The notes: generated by a model not told the origin, from the letters alone. A DNA stretch of 45,789 nucleotides from Streptomyces sp. Isolate_45 (GCF_024721315.2 NZ_JANFAK020000060.1:1-45789), one strand, 5' to 3'. Positions 1-10,115 are shown, counted from the stretch's first letter. Made by a program: numbers and translations.

Positions 1-46
1 CGATTTTATATTGTGTGTGGTGTTCTGAGGTGTGCTCTTCGGAACT
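1..46. other. Probable residual Illumina adapter at contig end
   Basis: Positions 13-46 align without gaps to the standard 34-base TruSeq read-2 adapter end as I remember it, with 27 of 34 bases identical, including the 11-base core GTGTGCTCTTC at 30-40. All seven mismatches (16, 17, 21, 26, 29, 41, 44) are to the complementary base. Positions 1-12 are AT-rich, unlike anything nearby, and could be index or primer sequence. This is inferred to be non-genomic, so genuine sequence probably begins near 47. Confidence 0.8.
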
Positions 47-278
47 GCCCGGACGCCCGGGAGGCCTCCGCGGGCTGTCCGGGGCCCGGAGCCGGGGCGG
101 CGGTGCCGCGCGGGCGCGGGACTTCGGCGCCGCCCTGGCCGGAGACCGGAACCTGCGCATGCGTGCGTACGGCCTCGGCGGCCGCGATCGGGGCCTTGCC
201 GTGGCCTGCCTCGTCCGAACCTCCGCCGGAGGCACCGGCGGGCTGCGGGCCCTCCTGGGAGGTGGGATACTCCGTCAC
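47..278 (-). CDS. Truncated N-terminal part of an unrecognised protein
   Basis: About 77 residues are visible before the reading frame runs into the adapter-like contig end, and the apparent stop at 6-8 is artefactual. The chosen start is GTG at 278, giving VTEYPTSQEG. An upstream in-frame GTG at 362 is possible, but the extra 28 residues look like untranslated leader. The visible part is rich in Ala, Gly and Pro, low in complexity, and shows no membrane segment or motif. It is transcribed in the same direction as the DUF402 gene and fumC behind it. I do not recognise the family, and the functional domain probably lies beyond the contig. Confidence 0.5.
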
Positions 279-530
279 GCGTGGAATTCCGTCCGTTTGC
301 GCTGGATGTGCGCTGCACTCAACTCGGTCAGTCGCGGTATACCCGCTCAGCGGCGGGGACACCTCCGCCCCCTGGTTCCGCGTCCCGCTCGTTACCTCTC
401 GTTCAGCGTTGACCCCCGGTCAAGTCCCGGTCGCCGCAGGTCATTTACGACTGCGGGACCTGGTGGCGGCCCCGCGCACGACCGGCGGAGGACGATCCTA
501 CGTTTCAACCCCGGGGGCGCATCAAGGGTC

Positions 531-1250
531 TCATGAGGTCATATGAGCCGGGGTGCGGTCCCAGTCCTCAGGAAGAGGGGGAACGTCCCAGCTCGGATCG
601 GGCCGCCAGTCGGGCCAGCCGCCGGAGAACGGCGCCCCCCACGCGTCGATCACCTCGACCGCCGCGCGACCCGCCTCCCGGACCCGCCGTGCCTGCCGGC
701 GGTCCATCAGGCCGGTCCGCTGGGCCTGCGCGAACTCGTCCTCGTCCAGCCACTTCCAGCTGCGGTCCGGGTAGACGGCGATGTCGAGGAAGTGGTCCTC
801 GGAATCCACCCCGCCGGCCCATCGGACGCGGGGCTCCTCCAGGTTCACGTACCAGTTCTTGAACTGCCAGCCCCGGTCCCAGAACAGCCACACCGACCAC
901 GGCTCCCCGGGCCGGGCCAGCTTCAGCACGCCGCTGCCGAACCAGCGCGACCGTACGGTGGTGCGCGGCGCCGTGTAGCGGGTGGCGAGCGGCTCCTGGT
1001 GCACGGGGCTGCCGTCGGCGAGCACCGGCTTGACGCATTCGGTGCCCGGCGCCATCCACACCGCCAGCAGTTCGTCGGTGTCCTGCACGACGGTGACCGG
1101 GCGGCAGATGTGGACCGGGCCCGTCAGCCCGGGGCCGTGGTCGCGGTAGCGCCAGAGGATCTGCTCCCCGGGCGTCCAGAGCGTGTCCCGCGTCCCGTCG
1201 CGCGCTCCGCGCCGCGCCGGGCCGTCCCCGGGCCGGAAGGTACCTGTCAT
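531..1250 (-). CDS. DUF402 domain protein (FomD-like fold)
   Basis: This encodes 239 residues. The C-terminal half carries DUF402 hallmarks: WYVNLEEP near the middle, followed by DHFLDIAVYPDRSWKWLDEDE and the closing helix DRRQARRVREAG. DUF402 proteins (FomD, Ntdp) are metal-dependent nucleotide hydrolases, with acidic residues of the FLDIAVYPD stretch binding the metal, so hydrolysis of a nucleoside di- or triphosphate-type substrate is the family-level expectation. The substrate cannot be told from sequence. ATG at 1250 was chosen as the first plausible start. It lies 113 bp downstream of fumC on the same strand, so co-transcription with fumC is possible. Confidence 0.8.
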   Translation of the reverse strand: MTGTFRPGDGPARRGARDGTRDTLWTPGEQILWRYRDHGPGLTGPVHICRPVTVVQDTDELLAVWMAPGTECVKPVLADGSPVHQEPLATRYTAPRTTVRSRWFGSGVLKLARPGEPWSVWLFWDRGWQFKNWYVNLEEPRVRWAGGVDSEDHFLDIAVYPDRSWKWLDEDEFAQAQRTGLMDRRQARRVREAGRAAVEVIDAWGAPFSGGWPDWRPDPSWDVPPLPEDWDRTPAHMTS

Positions 1251-1363
1251 GCGCAGATCTTAGGGCTGGCGCCCCTACGGTGGCTGCGGTGCAGGTCACC
1301 GAGGTGCCCGGGGACGGTAAACGACCGGATTCGGCCCCTGTCCGGTAACAGCTCAGGGCCGGG

Positions 1364-2767
1364 TCAGGGGCGGGTCATCCGCAGGACGTCCAGCGCCTCG
1401 TCGAGTTGTTCGAGGGTGAGGTCTCCGCGCTCGACGTAGCCGGACTCCAGCACGACCTCCCTGATCGTCCTGCGTTCCGCGAGCGCCTTCTTGACGACCT
1501 TGGCGGCCTCCTCGTAGCCGATCCAGCGGTTCAGCGGGGTCACCACGGAGGGCGAGGACTCGGCGTACTCCCTGGCACGCTCGGCGTTCGCGGTGATCCC
1601 GTCCACGGTGCGGTCGGCCAGGAGCCGGCTTCCGTTGCTGAGCAGGCGGATCGATTCGAGCAGGTTCCGGGCCATCACCGGGAGCATCACGTTGAGCTCG
1701 AAATTGCCGGCGGCGCCCGCCACGGCGACCGTCGCGTCGTTCCCCATCACCTGGGCGGCGATCATCAAAACGGCCTCGGGGACGACCGGATTGACCTTTC
1801 CGGGCATGATCGAGGACCCCGGTTGCAGATCCGGGAGATTGATTTCGGCCAATCCTGTGCGCGGCCCCGAGGCCATCCAGCGAAGGTCGTTCGAAATCTT
1901 GGTGAGTGATACGGCGATGGTCCGCAGCATTCCGGAGGTTTCCACGAGGGCGTCGCGCGCGCCCTGCGCCTCGAAGTGGTTGCGGGCCTCGGTCAGTGGC
2001 AGTCGGGTGGCCTTGGCGACCTCGGCGATCACGGCGGAGGAGAACCCGGGCGGGGTGTTGATGCCGGTCCCGACGGCCGTGCCGCCCAGCGGCAGTTCGG
2101 CAAGCCGCGGGACGACCGCCCGCAGCCGCTCGACCCCGTAGCGGACCTGGCTGGCGTACCCGCCGAACTCCTGCCCCAGGGTGACAGGGGTGGCGTCCAT
2201 CAGGTGCGTGCGCCCGGCCTTGACCACCTCGGCGAACTCGGTCTCCTTGCGCTCCAGCGCGGCGGCCAGGTGCTCCAGCGCCGGCATCAGCTCGCCGGTG
2301 ACGGCGGCGGTGGCGGCGATGTGGATGGAGGAGGGGAACACGTCGTTGGAGCTCTGCGAGGCGTTGACGTGGTCGTTGGGGTGGACCTCGCGCCCCAGCC
2401 GCTCGGTGGCGAGGGTGGCGATCACCTCGTTGGCGTTCATGTTGGACGAGGTGCCGGAACCCGTCTGGAACACGTCGAGGGGGAAGTGGTCGTCCCAACG
2501 GCCGTCCACGACCTCCTCGGCGGCCGACCGGACGGCCTCCGCGATGTCCGCGTCCAGCACGCCGAGGCGGGCGTTCACCACGGCGGCGGCCGCCTTGACC
2601 CGGGCCAGTGCCGAGATGTGGGCGCGCTCCAGCCGCTGGCCCGACAGGGGGAAGTTCTCCACCGCGCGCTGGGTCTGCGCGCGCCACTTGGCGTGGAGGG
2701 GGACCCGTACGTCACCCATCGAGTCGTGCTCGATCCGGAACGCTTCGGCTTGCTGATCTTCAGTCAT
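1364..2767 (-). CDS. fumC: Class II fumarate hydratase
   Basis: A 467-residue protein of normal length for the class II (iron-independent, homotetrameric) fumarases, which interconvert fumarate and L-malate in the TCA cycle. Landmarks are SGTSSNMNANEV in the first third, the HPNDHVN segment, and the superfamily signature GSSIMPGKVNPV that holds the catalytic serine loop. The start is ATG at 2767 (MTEDQQAEAF), which has AGGAGGT about 8 bases upstream. An in-frame ATG at 2833 lies beyond that Shine-Dalgarno and is rejected. The gene is divergent from the secreted hydrolase at 2875, sharing a 107-bp intergenic region. A non-homologous class I fumarase lies about 3 kb away, so the cell has two routes for one step. 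Confidence 0.97.
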   Translation of the reverse strand: MTEDQQAEAFRIEHDSMGDVRVPLHAKWRAQTQRAVENFPLSGQRLERAHISALARVKAAAAVVNARLGVLDADIAEAVRSAAEEVVDGRWDDHFPLDVFQTGSGTSSNMNANEVIATLATERLGREVHPNDHVNASQSSNDVFPSSIHIAATAAVTGELMPALEHLAAALERKETEFAEVVKAGRTHLMDATPVTLGQEFGGYASQVRYGVERLRAVVPRLAELPLGGTAVGTGINTPPGFSSAVIAEVAKATRLPLTEARNHFEAQGARDALVETSGMLRTIAVSLTKISNDLRWMASGPRTGLAEINLPDLQPGSSIMPGKVNPVVPEAVLMIAAQVMGNDATVAVAGAAGNFELNVMLPVMARNLLESIRLLSNGSRLLADRTVDGITANAERAREYAESSPSVVTPLNRWIGYEEAAKVVKKALAERRTIREVVLESGYVERGDLTLEQLDEALDVLRMTRP

Positions 2768-2874
2768 GTTCGTGACCTCCTGAAAAAGTTGAGCAATTGT
2801 CTTGTTCGAAGTGTTCCCAACTCCCCTACCCACCAGTAAATACCGTGGGTAACACCGATTTCGGGGAGGCGTTC

Positions 2875-4407
2875 ATGGCACGTGCGCGTACGAAATCCAG
2901 GCTCAGATCTACCTTCGCGTCGGTCGCGGCGATCGCGGCCGCCCTCGGGGGCGTCACCGTCATCACCCCCATGGCCCAGGCCGCCCCCGCCGCCACCGCG
3001 GGCGCGGTCACCCCCCTGTCGCCGGAACTGGAGGCCATCCGGGCCGCCGAGGCCACCCGGATCTACGGGGACCCGGCGATCCGCCCGGCCGCCCAACGCA
3101 GGACCGGGCTCATCTCGCTCGGCGACAGCGAGATCTCCGGCGAGGGCGTCGGGAACTACGACCCCGCGACGAACACACCGAACAACCAGTGCCACCGCTC
3201 GCCCGACGCGGCCATCCACCGCACGGGCATCCAGGCCGACCTGACCTTCAACGTAGCCTGCTCCGGCGGGTACACGGGCAACATCAGGATCGGCGGCGCC
3301 AAGCAGTACGCCGACGAGCTCGTCCAGAGCGACAGCCTGGCGATCAAGGCGCGCAACACGAAGATCAAAATGGTGCTGCTGGTCGCCGGCGCCAACGACG
3401 ACCTCCAGTTCGGGCCCGTCATGACCGACTGCGTGACCCGCTGGGTGCTCATCCAGGGCACCTGCGAACCCAAGTACGCCCCCGGCTGGCAGGCCCGCGT
3501 CGACGGCCTGAAGCCCAAGGTCCAGTCGACGGTCGGGGACCTGCGGACCGTCATGCGCGACGCCGGCTACGCCGACTCCGACTACAAGCTCGTCGTCATG
3601 GGCTACCCCAGCCCCATCGGCCCCGACTTCGGCGACAACCCGAACTTCCCCGGCAAGCTCCCCGGAGGCTGCGCCGGCTACGACTCGGACGCCACCTGGG
3701 GCCGCAACCACGCCGTCCCCACCTTCGAGAAGGGCATGCGCGCCGCCGCCCGCGACTCCGGCGCCCTCTACCTGGACAACTCGCGGCTCTTCCACGGCCA
3801 CGAGGTCTGCATGGAGGACACGTGGGCCCGCGGCCTCTACCTGGACCTCGGCGACCACTTCCCGTGGGACGAGAACACCGCCCGCCAGTCCTTCCACCCC
3901 AACTACCGGGGCCACGGCGCCTTCGCGTCCTGCCTCACCCAGTTCTACGACTCCGGCCTGCGCGAGGCCTCCTGCGCCGACCCGGCGAGCACCGGCACCC
4001 CCGTCCTGCAGGCCGGTGCCTGGGACGACCTGTACGCGCCACTGACGAACGCGGCCACAGGCAACTGCCTCGACGCCTCCGGCGGATCGAGCGCCAACAA
4101 CACCAAGGTCGTCGGCTGGGACTGCCACGGCGGCCGCAACCAGGGCTGGTGGTACGACACCGCCCGCAAGTCCCTCCGCGTCGAACTGACCCACGACCGC
4201 TGCCTCGACGTCCCCGGCGCCTCCTACGGCAACGGCACCGGCCTCATCCTCTGGAACTGCCACGGCGGCGCCAACCAGCAGTTCGTCCGTGACGGCGCCA
4301 CCCTGCGCCCCGCCGCCGCGACGGGCATGTGCCTGACGGTGTCGGCCGCGCACGAGCAACTGCGCCTGCGGACCTGCGACGGCTCCACCAACCAGCGCTT
4401 CGCGTAA
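2875..4407 (+). CDS. Secreted SGNH/GDSL hydrolase with C-terminal ricin-type lectin domain
   Basis: This encodes 510 residues. A signal peptide (Arg-rich start, hydrophobic core at about 12-30, likely cleavage after AQA near 36) indicates secretion. The hydrolase domain shows block I LGDSEIS (nucleophile in GDS at 83-85), block III AGAND at 171-175 and block V SFHPNYRGH with His341. Residues from about 385 form a ricin B beta-trefoil with three units, each ending in an NQxW/F-type motif (NQGWWYD, NQQFVRD, NQRFA). It is predicted to be an extracellular esterase or lipase tethered to a carbohydrate. ATG 2875 has GGGGAGG upstream and begins the signal peptide; a start at 2797 is not needed. The substrate is unknown. 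Confidence 0.92.
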   Translation: MARARTKSRLRSTFASVAAIAAALGGVTVITPMAQAAPAATAGAVTPLSPELEAIRAAEATRIYGDPAIRPAAQRRTGLISLGDSEISGEGVGNYDPATNTPNNQCHRSPDAAIHRTGIQADLTFNVACSGGYTGNIRIGGAKQYADELVQSDSLAIKARNTKIKMVLLVAGANDDLQFGPVMTDCVTRWVLIQGTCEPKYAPGWQARVDGLKPKVQSTVGDLRTVMRDAGYADSDYKLVVMGYPSPIGPDFGDNPNFPGKLPGGCAGYDSDATWGRNHAVPTFEKGMRAAARDSGALYLDNSRLFHGHEVCMEDTWARGLYLDLGDHFPWDENTARQSFHPNYRGHGAFASCLTQFYDSGLREASCADPASTGTPVLQAGAWDDLYAPLTNAATGNCLDASGGSSANNTKVVGWDCHGGRNQGWWYDTARKSLRVELTHDRCLDVPGASYGNGTGLILWNCHGGANQQFVRDGATLRPAAATGMCLTVSAAHEQLRLRTCDGSTNQRFA

Positions 4408-4452
4408 CCGCACGCCTTCCGACCGCCCCCGATCCCCATACCCGCCCCCACG

Positions 4453-4476
4453 CCCGGCCGGCACGCGTCGGCCGGG
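4453..4476. terminator. Hairpin between convergent hydrolase and GDPD genes
   Basis: Perfect 8-bp arms CCCGGCCG (4453-4460) and CGGCCGGG (4469-4476) with an 8-nt loop lie between the stop codons of two convergent genes. There is no T-tract, as is usual in streptomycetes. It probably acts in both directions. Confidence 0.6.
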
Positions 4477-4495
4477 TGTCTTCCGGCCCGCGGCC

Positions 4496-5263
4496 TCACA
4501 GGTCGCGCAGCACCTTGCGCACGTCCCGCGGCCGGTTGGTGATGATCGTGTCCACGCCGAGCCGTACGCACAGCGCCACGTCCTCGGGCTCGTCCACGGT
4601 CCACACCCGCACCGCCAGCCCCTTGGCCTTCAGCCGCCCCACCAGCCCCGGATCCCGGCGCACCAGATCGATGCCCGGTCCCGCGTGGGTCGCGTACGGC
4701 GGCCGCGCGGGCCTGAGGCGACGCTCCATCAGGTACACGGCGGGCAGACCGGGCGCCAGCCGGTGCAGCCGGACCAGGGCGTTCCGGGAGAAGCTCATCA
4801 CCTCGACGCGACCGTCGGAGCCGTCCGCGAGGCCGTGCGCCCGCAGGACCCGGACGAGCTCGGCCTCCAGCCGCCCGCCCGCCCGCGTGGGGTGCTTGGT
4901 CTCCACGGCCAGCCCGACGGGCCGGGGCGCCGCCAGTACCTCCCGCAGCAGGTCCTCGAAGAGCAGCACCCGCGCGCCGCGGTGCTCCGGGCCCTTCCAG
5001 CCGCCGAAGTCGAGGGCGGCGAGCTCCTCGTACGTCATGGCCGACACGACCCCGCGCCCGTCCGAGGTCCGCTCCACCCGCCGGTCGTGCACGCACACGA
5101 GCCGCCCGTCGGCGCTCAGCCGCACGTCGCACTCCAGGGCGTCCGCCCCGTCGGCGATGGCCTGCCGGTAGCCGGCGAGGGTGTGTTCGGGGTGCTCGTG
5201 CGAGGCCCCCCGGTGGGCGACGACCCGCACGTCACGGGCGGCGGGAAGGAACGACTGCGTCAT
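4496..5263 (-). CDS. Glycerophosphodiester phosphodiesterase
   Basis: A 255-residue GDPD-family TIM-barrel enzyme, expected to hydrolyse glycerophosphodiesters to sn-glycerol 3-phosphate and an alcohol. Active-site residues are visible: HRGA with His17, the metal ligands Glu44 and Asp46 in ALECDVRLS, and VHD with His59. The barrel ends in the family-typical AVRVWTVDEPEDV and GVDTIITNRP. ATG 5263 was chosen because the protein then begins ten residues before the first barrel strand; the longer frame up to 5476 would run through the promoter of the divergent gene at 5317. No signal peptide is seen, so it is probably cytoplasmic. Confidence 0.93.
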   Translation of the reverse strand: MTQSFLPAARDVRVVAHRGASHEHPEHTLAGYRQAIADGADALECDVRLSADGRLVCVHDRRVERTSDGRGVVSAMTYEELAALDFGGWKGPEHRGARVLLFEDLLREVLAAPRPVGLAVETKHPTRAGGRLEAELVRVLRAHGLADGSDGRVEVMSFSRNALVRLHRLAPGLPAVYLMERRLRPARPPYATHAGPGIDLVRRDPGLVGRLKAKGLAVRVWTVDEPEDVALCVRLGVDTIITNRPRDVRKVLRDL

Positions 5264-5316
5264 GCCGCCGACGTTATCCCGGTGCGCGGGCCGGCCCCGG
5301 ACGGCATGCTCCACCC

Positions 5317-5684
5317 GTGGCTGAACACTTCGTGACACTTCACTGCGAGCCCTGCCCGTCCTGCCGCTTCGAGGCGCGGCAGCGCATCGTCGACGGCCGG
5401 CTGCGCTGGGAGGAGAGCATGTGCTGCGCGCGGTACGAGGTCCGGGCGTGCGACGAGGGCCGGGCCCCGACCCCACCCTGGGTGCGCGAGCGGATCATCG
5501 CCGCCGAGGGCACGGTCCACCTCCCCGTCGGCGGCCCGGACGGCGTCCCGCTCATCGCGGTCCGCGCCCTGTACCGGCTCAGCCTCCCCGAGCTGCGCGA
5601 AGCGCGGGCGAACGGCGTCGACGCCACCCCGGTCGAGGCGGCCCTGCTGCGCGGGGCGGCCTCGGCCGGGGTGGCGGACAGCCC

Positions 5685-5688
<4 letters not shown>
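5317..5688 (+). CDS. Small conserved-looking hypothetical protein with N-terminal Cys cluster
   Basis: A 123-residue protein starting at GTG 5317. The N-terminal third has HCEPCPSCRF and then MCCARYE, giving five cysteines that could bind a metal. The C-terminal part (about 85-120) is a helix-rich stretch, LSLPELREARANGVDATPVEAALLRG, that loosely recalls the ribosomal L7/L12 C-terminal helices. I cannot assign a function. It is divergent from the GDPD gene by 53 bp. Its TAG stop overlaps the stop of the convergent class I fumarase gene by four bases (CTAG), so the two transcripts must overlap. Codon usage is normal for the region, supporting a real gene. Confidence 0.75.
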
Positions 5689-7352
<1,664 letters not shown>

Positions 7353-7463
7353 TGGGGGCATTCCTTCAATCGGCAGACGGCGCTGGCGACCAATTTGGCA
7401 GCGCGGTATCAAGCGTAGGACCTCCCGGCGGCGCCATGTCTGTGAGGTAGGGCTCACTCAGTA

Positions 7464-7490
7464 GTATCGCGATCTATCGTGTCTCGCTAT
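7464..7490. promoter_or_regulatory. Possible operator with repeated TATCG elements
   Basis: Between the divergent class I fumarase and DUF1707 genes, the bases at 7464-7478 (TATCGCGATCTATCG) combine the palindrome ATCGCGAT with a second TATCG. The area is AT-richer than its surroundings and lies 20-35 bp before the DUF1707 start. The pattern resembles PadR-type or other dimeric regulator sites, but no regulator can be named. Confidence 0.35.
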
Positions 7491-7499
7491 GCTGGCGTC

Positions 7500-8153
7500 G
7501 TGGACCTGGAAAAGCACCCCGCCGCCCCCGCTGCCGCCGCGCCCTCCGAGCTGCGCGCCTCCGACGCCGACCGGGACCGGATCGCGCAGATCCTCTCCGA
7601 CGCCCTCGCCGAGGGCCGGCTGACCGCCGAGGAGCACTCCGATCGGCTGGACTCCCTCTACGCCTTCAAGACGGTCGGCGAGCTGGACGTGCTCGTACGG
7701 GACCTCCCGGCCGCCCCCGGGTCCGCGGCGGCCGCCCCCGTGACGGCCCCGGGTTCGGGCTGGACCGAGACCGTCGTCGCCGTGTGCAGCGCCTCCGCGC
7801 GCAAGGGCCGCTGGCGCCCGGGAGCCCGCACCCGGGCCGTTTCGGTCATGGGCGACATCAACATCGACCTGACCGAGGCCGTCTTCGAGCAGCAGATCAC
7901 CGAGATCAACGTGACGTCGGTGCTCGGCAACGTCGAGATCATCGTCCCGGAGAACGTCACCCTGCGCGGCTACGGCAGCGGGGTCCTCGGCAACTTCGAG
8001 GTCGGCGGTCAGGCCCGTGGAGCCACCGATCCGCAGGCGCCGGTCGTGATCGTCCGCGGCTTCTCACTGCTCGGCAACATCGAGGCCCGCCCCAAGCCCG
8101 GGGCCCGACTGGTCGACCTGGCCCTCAAGCTCCGCAAGCGCGCGGAGGGCTGA
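7500..8153 (+). CDS. DUF1707 protein with LiaF-like C-terminal domain
   Basis: A 217-residue protein. Residues about 18-71 form the DUF1707 (SHOCT-like) domain: ELRASDADRDRIAQILSDALAEGRLTAEEHSDRLDSLYAFKT. After an Ala/Pro-rich linker, residues about 95-210 form a beta-strand-rich domain (VMGDINIDLTEA, NVTSVLGNVEIIVPENV, GVLGNFEVGG) like the C-terminus of LiaF/YvqF cell-wall stress proteins. No transmembrane helix is present, so it is a soluble version. GTG 7500 begins the protein; GTG 7479 in the same frame is an alternative. The role is not established, but a link to envelope-stress sensing is the family-level guess. Confidence 0.82.
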   Translation: MDLEKHPAAPAAAAPSELRASDADRDRIAQILSDALAEGRLTAEEHSDRLDSLYAFKTVGELDVLVRDLPAAPGSAAAAPVTAPGSGWTETVVAVCSASARKGRWRPGARTRAVSVMGDINIDLTEAVFEQQITEINVTSVLGNVEIIVPENVTLRGYGSGVLGNFEVGGQARGATDPQAPVVIVRGFSLLGNIEARPKPGARLVDLALKLRKRAEG

Positions 8154-8323
8154 GCGGTCCGCGCGCCGGGCGTCGCGCGCGGGGACGCACGGGGGTTTCG
8201 GGCCTGCGTCGTATTTCGGTCGAACCTCCCGCGCCCGGCGGCCCGTGGGGCATAGGGGCACGCCCAGCGGGTAGGGACTGGTGCATCGTCTCTCGCTCGC
8301 GTATACGTCGTCAGGAGTAGACC

Positions 8324-8725
8324 GTGCCGCATCCGCCGCATCAGTCCCTGCAGGCAGCCGTCGTCCAGAGCCTTCCGACGCGGACGGCCGCCGTGCCGAA
8401 GCCGCGGGTGCCGGCTCGGGAGGAGGACGGCCCCTGGCACGCGGAGGCGGTGTGCCGCAGGGACGAGGCGGGGCTCTTCTTCGCCCCCTCCAAGGAACCC
8501 ACCGCGGCCCGGCTCGCCCGCGAGGAGGCCGCCAAGCGGGTCTGCGCGCGCTGCCCCGTCATGGTCGCCTGCCGCGAACACGCCCTGCTCCAGCCCGAGC
8601 CCTACGGGGTCTGGGGCGGTCTCACCGCCGCCGAGCGGCGGGTCGTGCTGGGTCGGCGCAGGCGGCGCGCCACCGAACTGCTGCCCGGCGCCGCCGGGCC
8701 CGGGCCCATCGCCGCGGCGGGCTGA
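8324..8725 (+). CDS. wblI: WhiB-like Fe-S transcription factor
   Basis: A 133-residue Wbl protein. Its four cysteines, Cys44, Cys74, Cys77 and Cys83, have the C-X29-C-X2-C-X5-C spacing that ligates a [4Fe-4S] cluster, followed by the family signature GVWGG (about 95-99) and an Arg-rich tail (GRRRRRA) that contacts DNA. Wbl proteins act by binding region 4 of the principal sigma factor. GTG 8324 has AGGAG about 8 bases upstream. The symbol rests on my recollection that the Wbl gene between the DUF1707 and glpX genes in S. coelicolor (SCO5046) is wblI; the family call is more certain than the symbol. Confidence 0.9.
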   Translation: MPHPPHQSLQAAVVQSLPTRTAAVPKPRVPAREEDGPWHAEAVCRRDEAGLFFAPSKEPTAARLAREEAAKRVCARCPVMVACREHALLQPEPYGVWGGLTAAERRVVLGRRRRRATELLPGAAGPGPIAAAG

Positions 8726-8763
8726 GCCCGACCCGCCGCGCCCCGGCCCCGGCCGGGCGCGCG

Positions 8764-8830
8764 GTACGACGTACGTACGGACGCGAGAGGGGCGGGCCCG
8801 CCGCACGCGGGACCGCCCCTCACGTCGTAC
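8764..8830. terminator. Nested inverted repeats between wbl and glpX
   Basis: An inner stem GAGGGGCGG (8787-8795) pairs with CCGCCCCTC (8813-8821) and holds a further CCCGC/GCGGG pair. An outer stem GTACGACGT (8764-8772) pairs perfectly with ACGTCGTAC (8822-8830). It sits between two convergent genes and is probably a bidirectional terminator. Confidence 0.7.
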
Positions 8831-8863
8831 CGCCCTCGGGTCGGCCGCTCCTACCGGCCGCTC

Positions 8864-9895
8864 CTACTTGGCGCGGTCGAAGTCGATCCCGCTGTACGCG
8901 CGCAGCTTCGACAACCGGTGGGTGGAGTCGATCTGCCGGATCGTGCCCGACTTCGAGCGCATGACCAGCGAGGACGTCGTCGCGGTCTCCGAGCGGTAGT
9001 GGACGCCGCGCAGCAGCTCGCCGTCCGTGATGCCGGTGGCGACGAAGAAGACGTTCTCGCCGGACACCAGGTCGGTCGTGGTCAGGACGCGGTCCAGGTC
9101 GTGGCCGGCGTCGATCGCGCGACCGCGCTCGGCGTCGTCCTTGGGCCACAGCTTGCCCTGGATGGTGCCGCCGAGGCACTTGATGGCGCAGGCCGAGATG
9201 ATGCCCTCGGGCGTGCCGCCGATGCCGAGGAGCAGGTCCACGCCGGTGCCCTCGCGCACCGCCATGACCGAGCCCGCGACGTCGCCGTCCGAGATGAACT
9301 TGATGCGCGCGCCGGTCTCGCGGATCTCCTTGACGATGCCCTCGTGACGGGGGCGGTCCAGGATGACGACGGTGACGTCCTCGACGGCGATGCTCTTGGC
9401 CTTGGCGACGCGGCGGATGTTCACCGCGACGGGGGCGTTGATGTCGACGAAGTCGGCGGCCTCGGGGCCGGTGACGAGCTTGTCCATGTAGAAGACCGCG
9501 GACGGGTCGAACATGGTGCCGCGGTCGGCGGCCGCCAGGACGGCGATGGCGTTGGGCATGCCCTTGGCGTTGAGCGTGGTCCCGTCGATCGGGTCCACGG
9601 CGATGTCGACCTCGGCACCGGTGCCGTCGCCGACCCGCTCACCGTTGAAGAGCATGGGGGCTTCGTCCTTCTCCCCCTCGCCGATGACGACGACGCCGTT
9701 CATCGAGACGGTGGAGATCAGGGTGCGCATCGCGTTGACAGCGGCGCCGTCGGCGCCGATCTTGTCGCCGCGGCCGACCCACCGGCCGGCGGCCAGGGCT
9801 GCGGCCTCGGTGACCCGGACGAGTTCCAGGGCGAGGTTGCGGTCGGGGGAGTCGGGATGGACTTCGAGCTGGGGCGGCAGGTTGTGCTCGGTCAT
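8864..9895 (-). CDS. glpX: Class II fructose-1,6-bisphosphatase
   Basis: A 343-residue GlpX-type enzyme, which hydrolyses fructose 1,6-bisphosphate to fructose 6-phosphate in gluconeogenesis. Lithium-sensitive phosphatase fold motifs are present: GEGEKDEAPM at 72-81, DPIDGTT at 101-107, and GIGGTPEGI in the C-terminal half with the metal- and substrate-binding loop. The start is ATG 9895 (MTEHNLPP) with AAAGGTG eight bases upstream; the 86-residue in-frame extension to 10153 has no such signal. As the usual sole FBPase in actinobacteria, it is probably needed for growth on non-sugar carbon, which fits the neighbouring fumarases. Confidence 0.97.
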   Translation of the reverse strand: MTEHNLPPQLEVHPDSPDRNLALELVRVTEAAALAAGRWVGRGDKIGADGAAVNAMRTLISTVSMNGVVVIGEGEKDEAPMLFNGERVGDGTGAEVDIAVDPIDGTTLNAKGMPNAIAVLAAADRGTMFDPSAVFYMDKLVTGPEAADFVDINAPVAVNIRRVAKAKSIAVEDVTVVILDRPRHEGIVKEIRETGARIKFISDGDVAGSVMAVREGTGVDLLLGIGGTPEGIISACAIKCLGGTIQGKLWPKDDAERGRAIDAGHDLDRVLTTTDLVSGENVFFVATGITDGELLRGVHYRSETATTSSLVMRSKSGTIRQIDSTHRLSKLRAYSGIDFDRAK

Positions 9896-10115
9896 CGGAG
9901 CGCACCTTTCTGTACGACGACGGCCGGGATGTGAGGGTGCTGGAACTCTATCGGTACGTCGACATATTGAGCAGGCCGGGTCACGTATGAGCGGAATATC
10001 GGTCAAGGGGTTGGCGTGAGCGGACATCTTGCGCTCGGACGGCCCTTTTCGCGTGCGGGCCCGACACGGCCACCCCGGCGGTGATCGCCCCCGCGGGATG
10101 CGGGACGATGGTCCG

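Noticed and set aside
13..546. Three overlapping plus-strand frames at the left edge
   Set aside because: They begin in adapter-like sequence and lack any domain; the minus-strand partial gene with GTG 278 is more credible.
2764..4464. A 566-codon minus-strand frame opposite the SGNH hydrolase
   Set aside because: Val/Ala/Gly-rich shadow of a well-supported secreted enzyme; no start signal.
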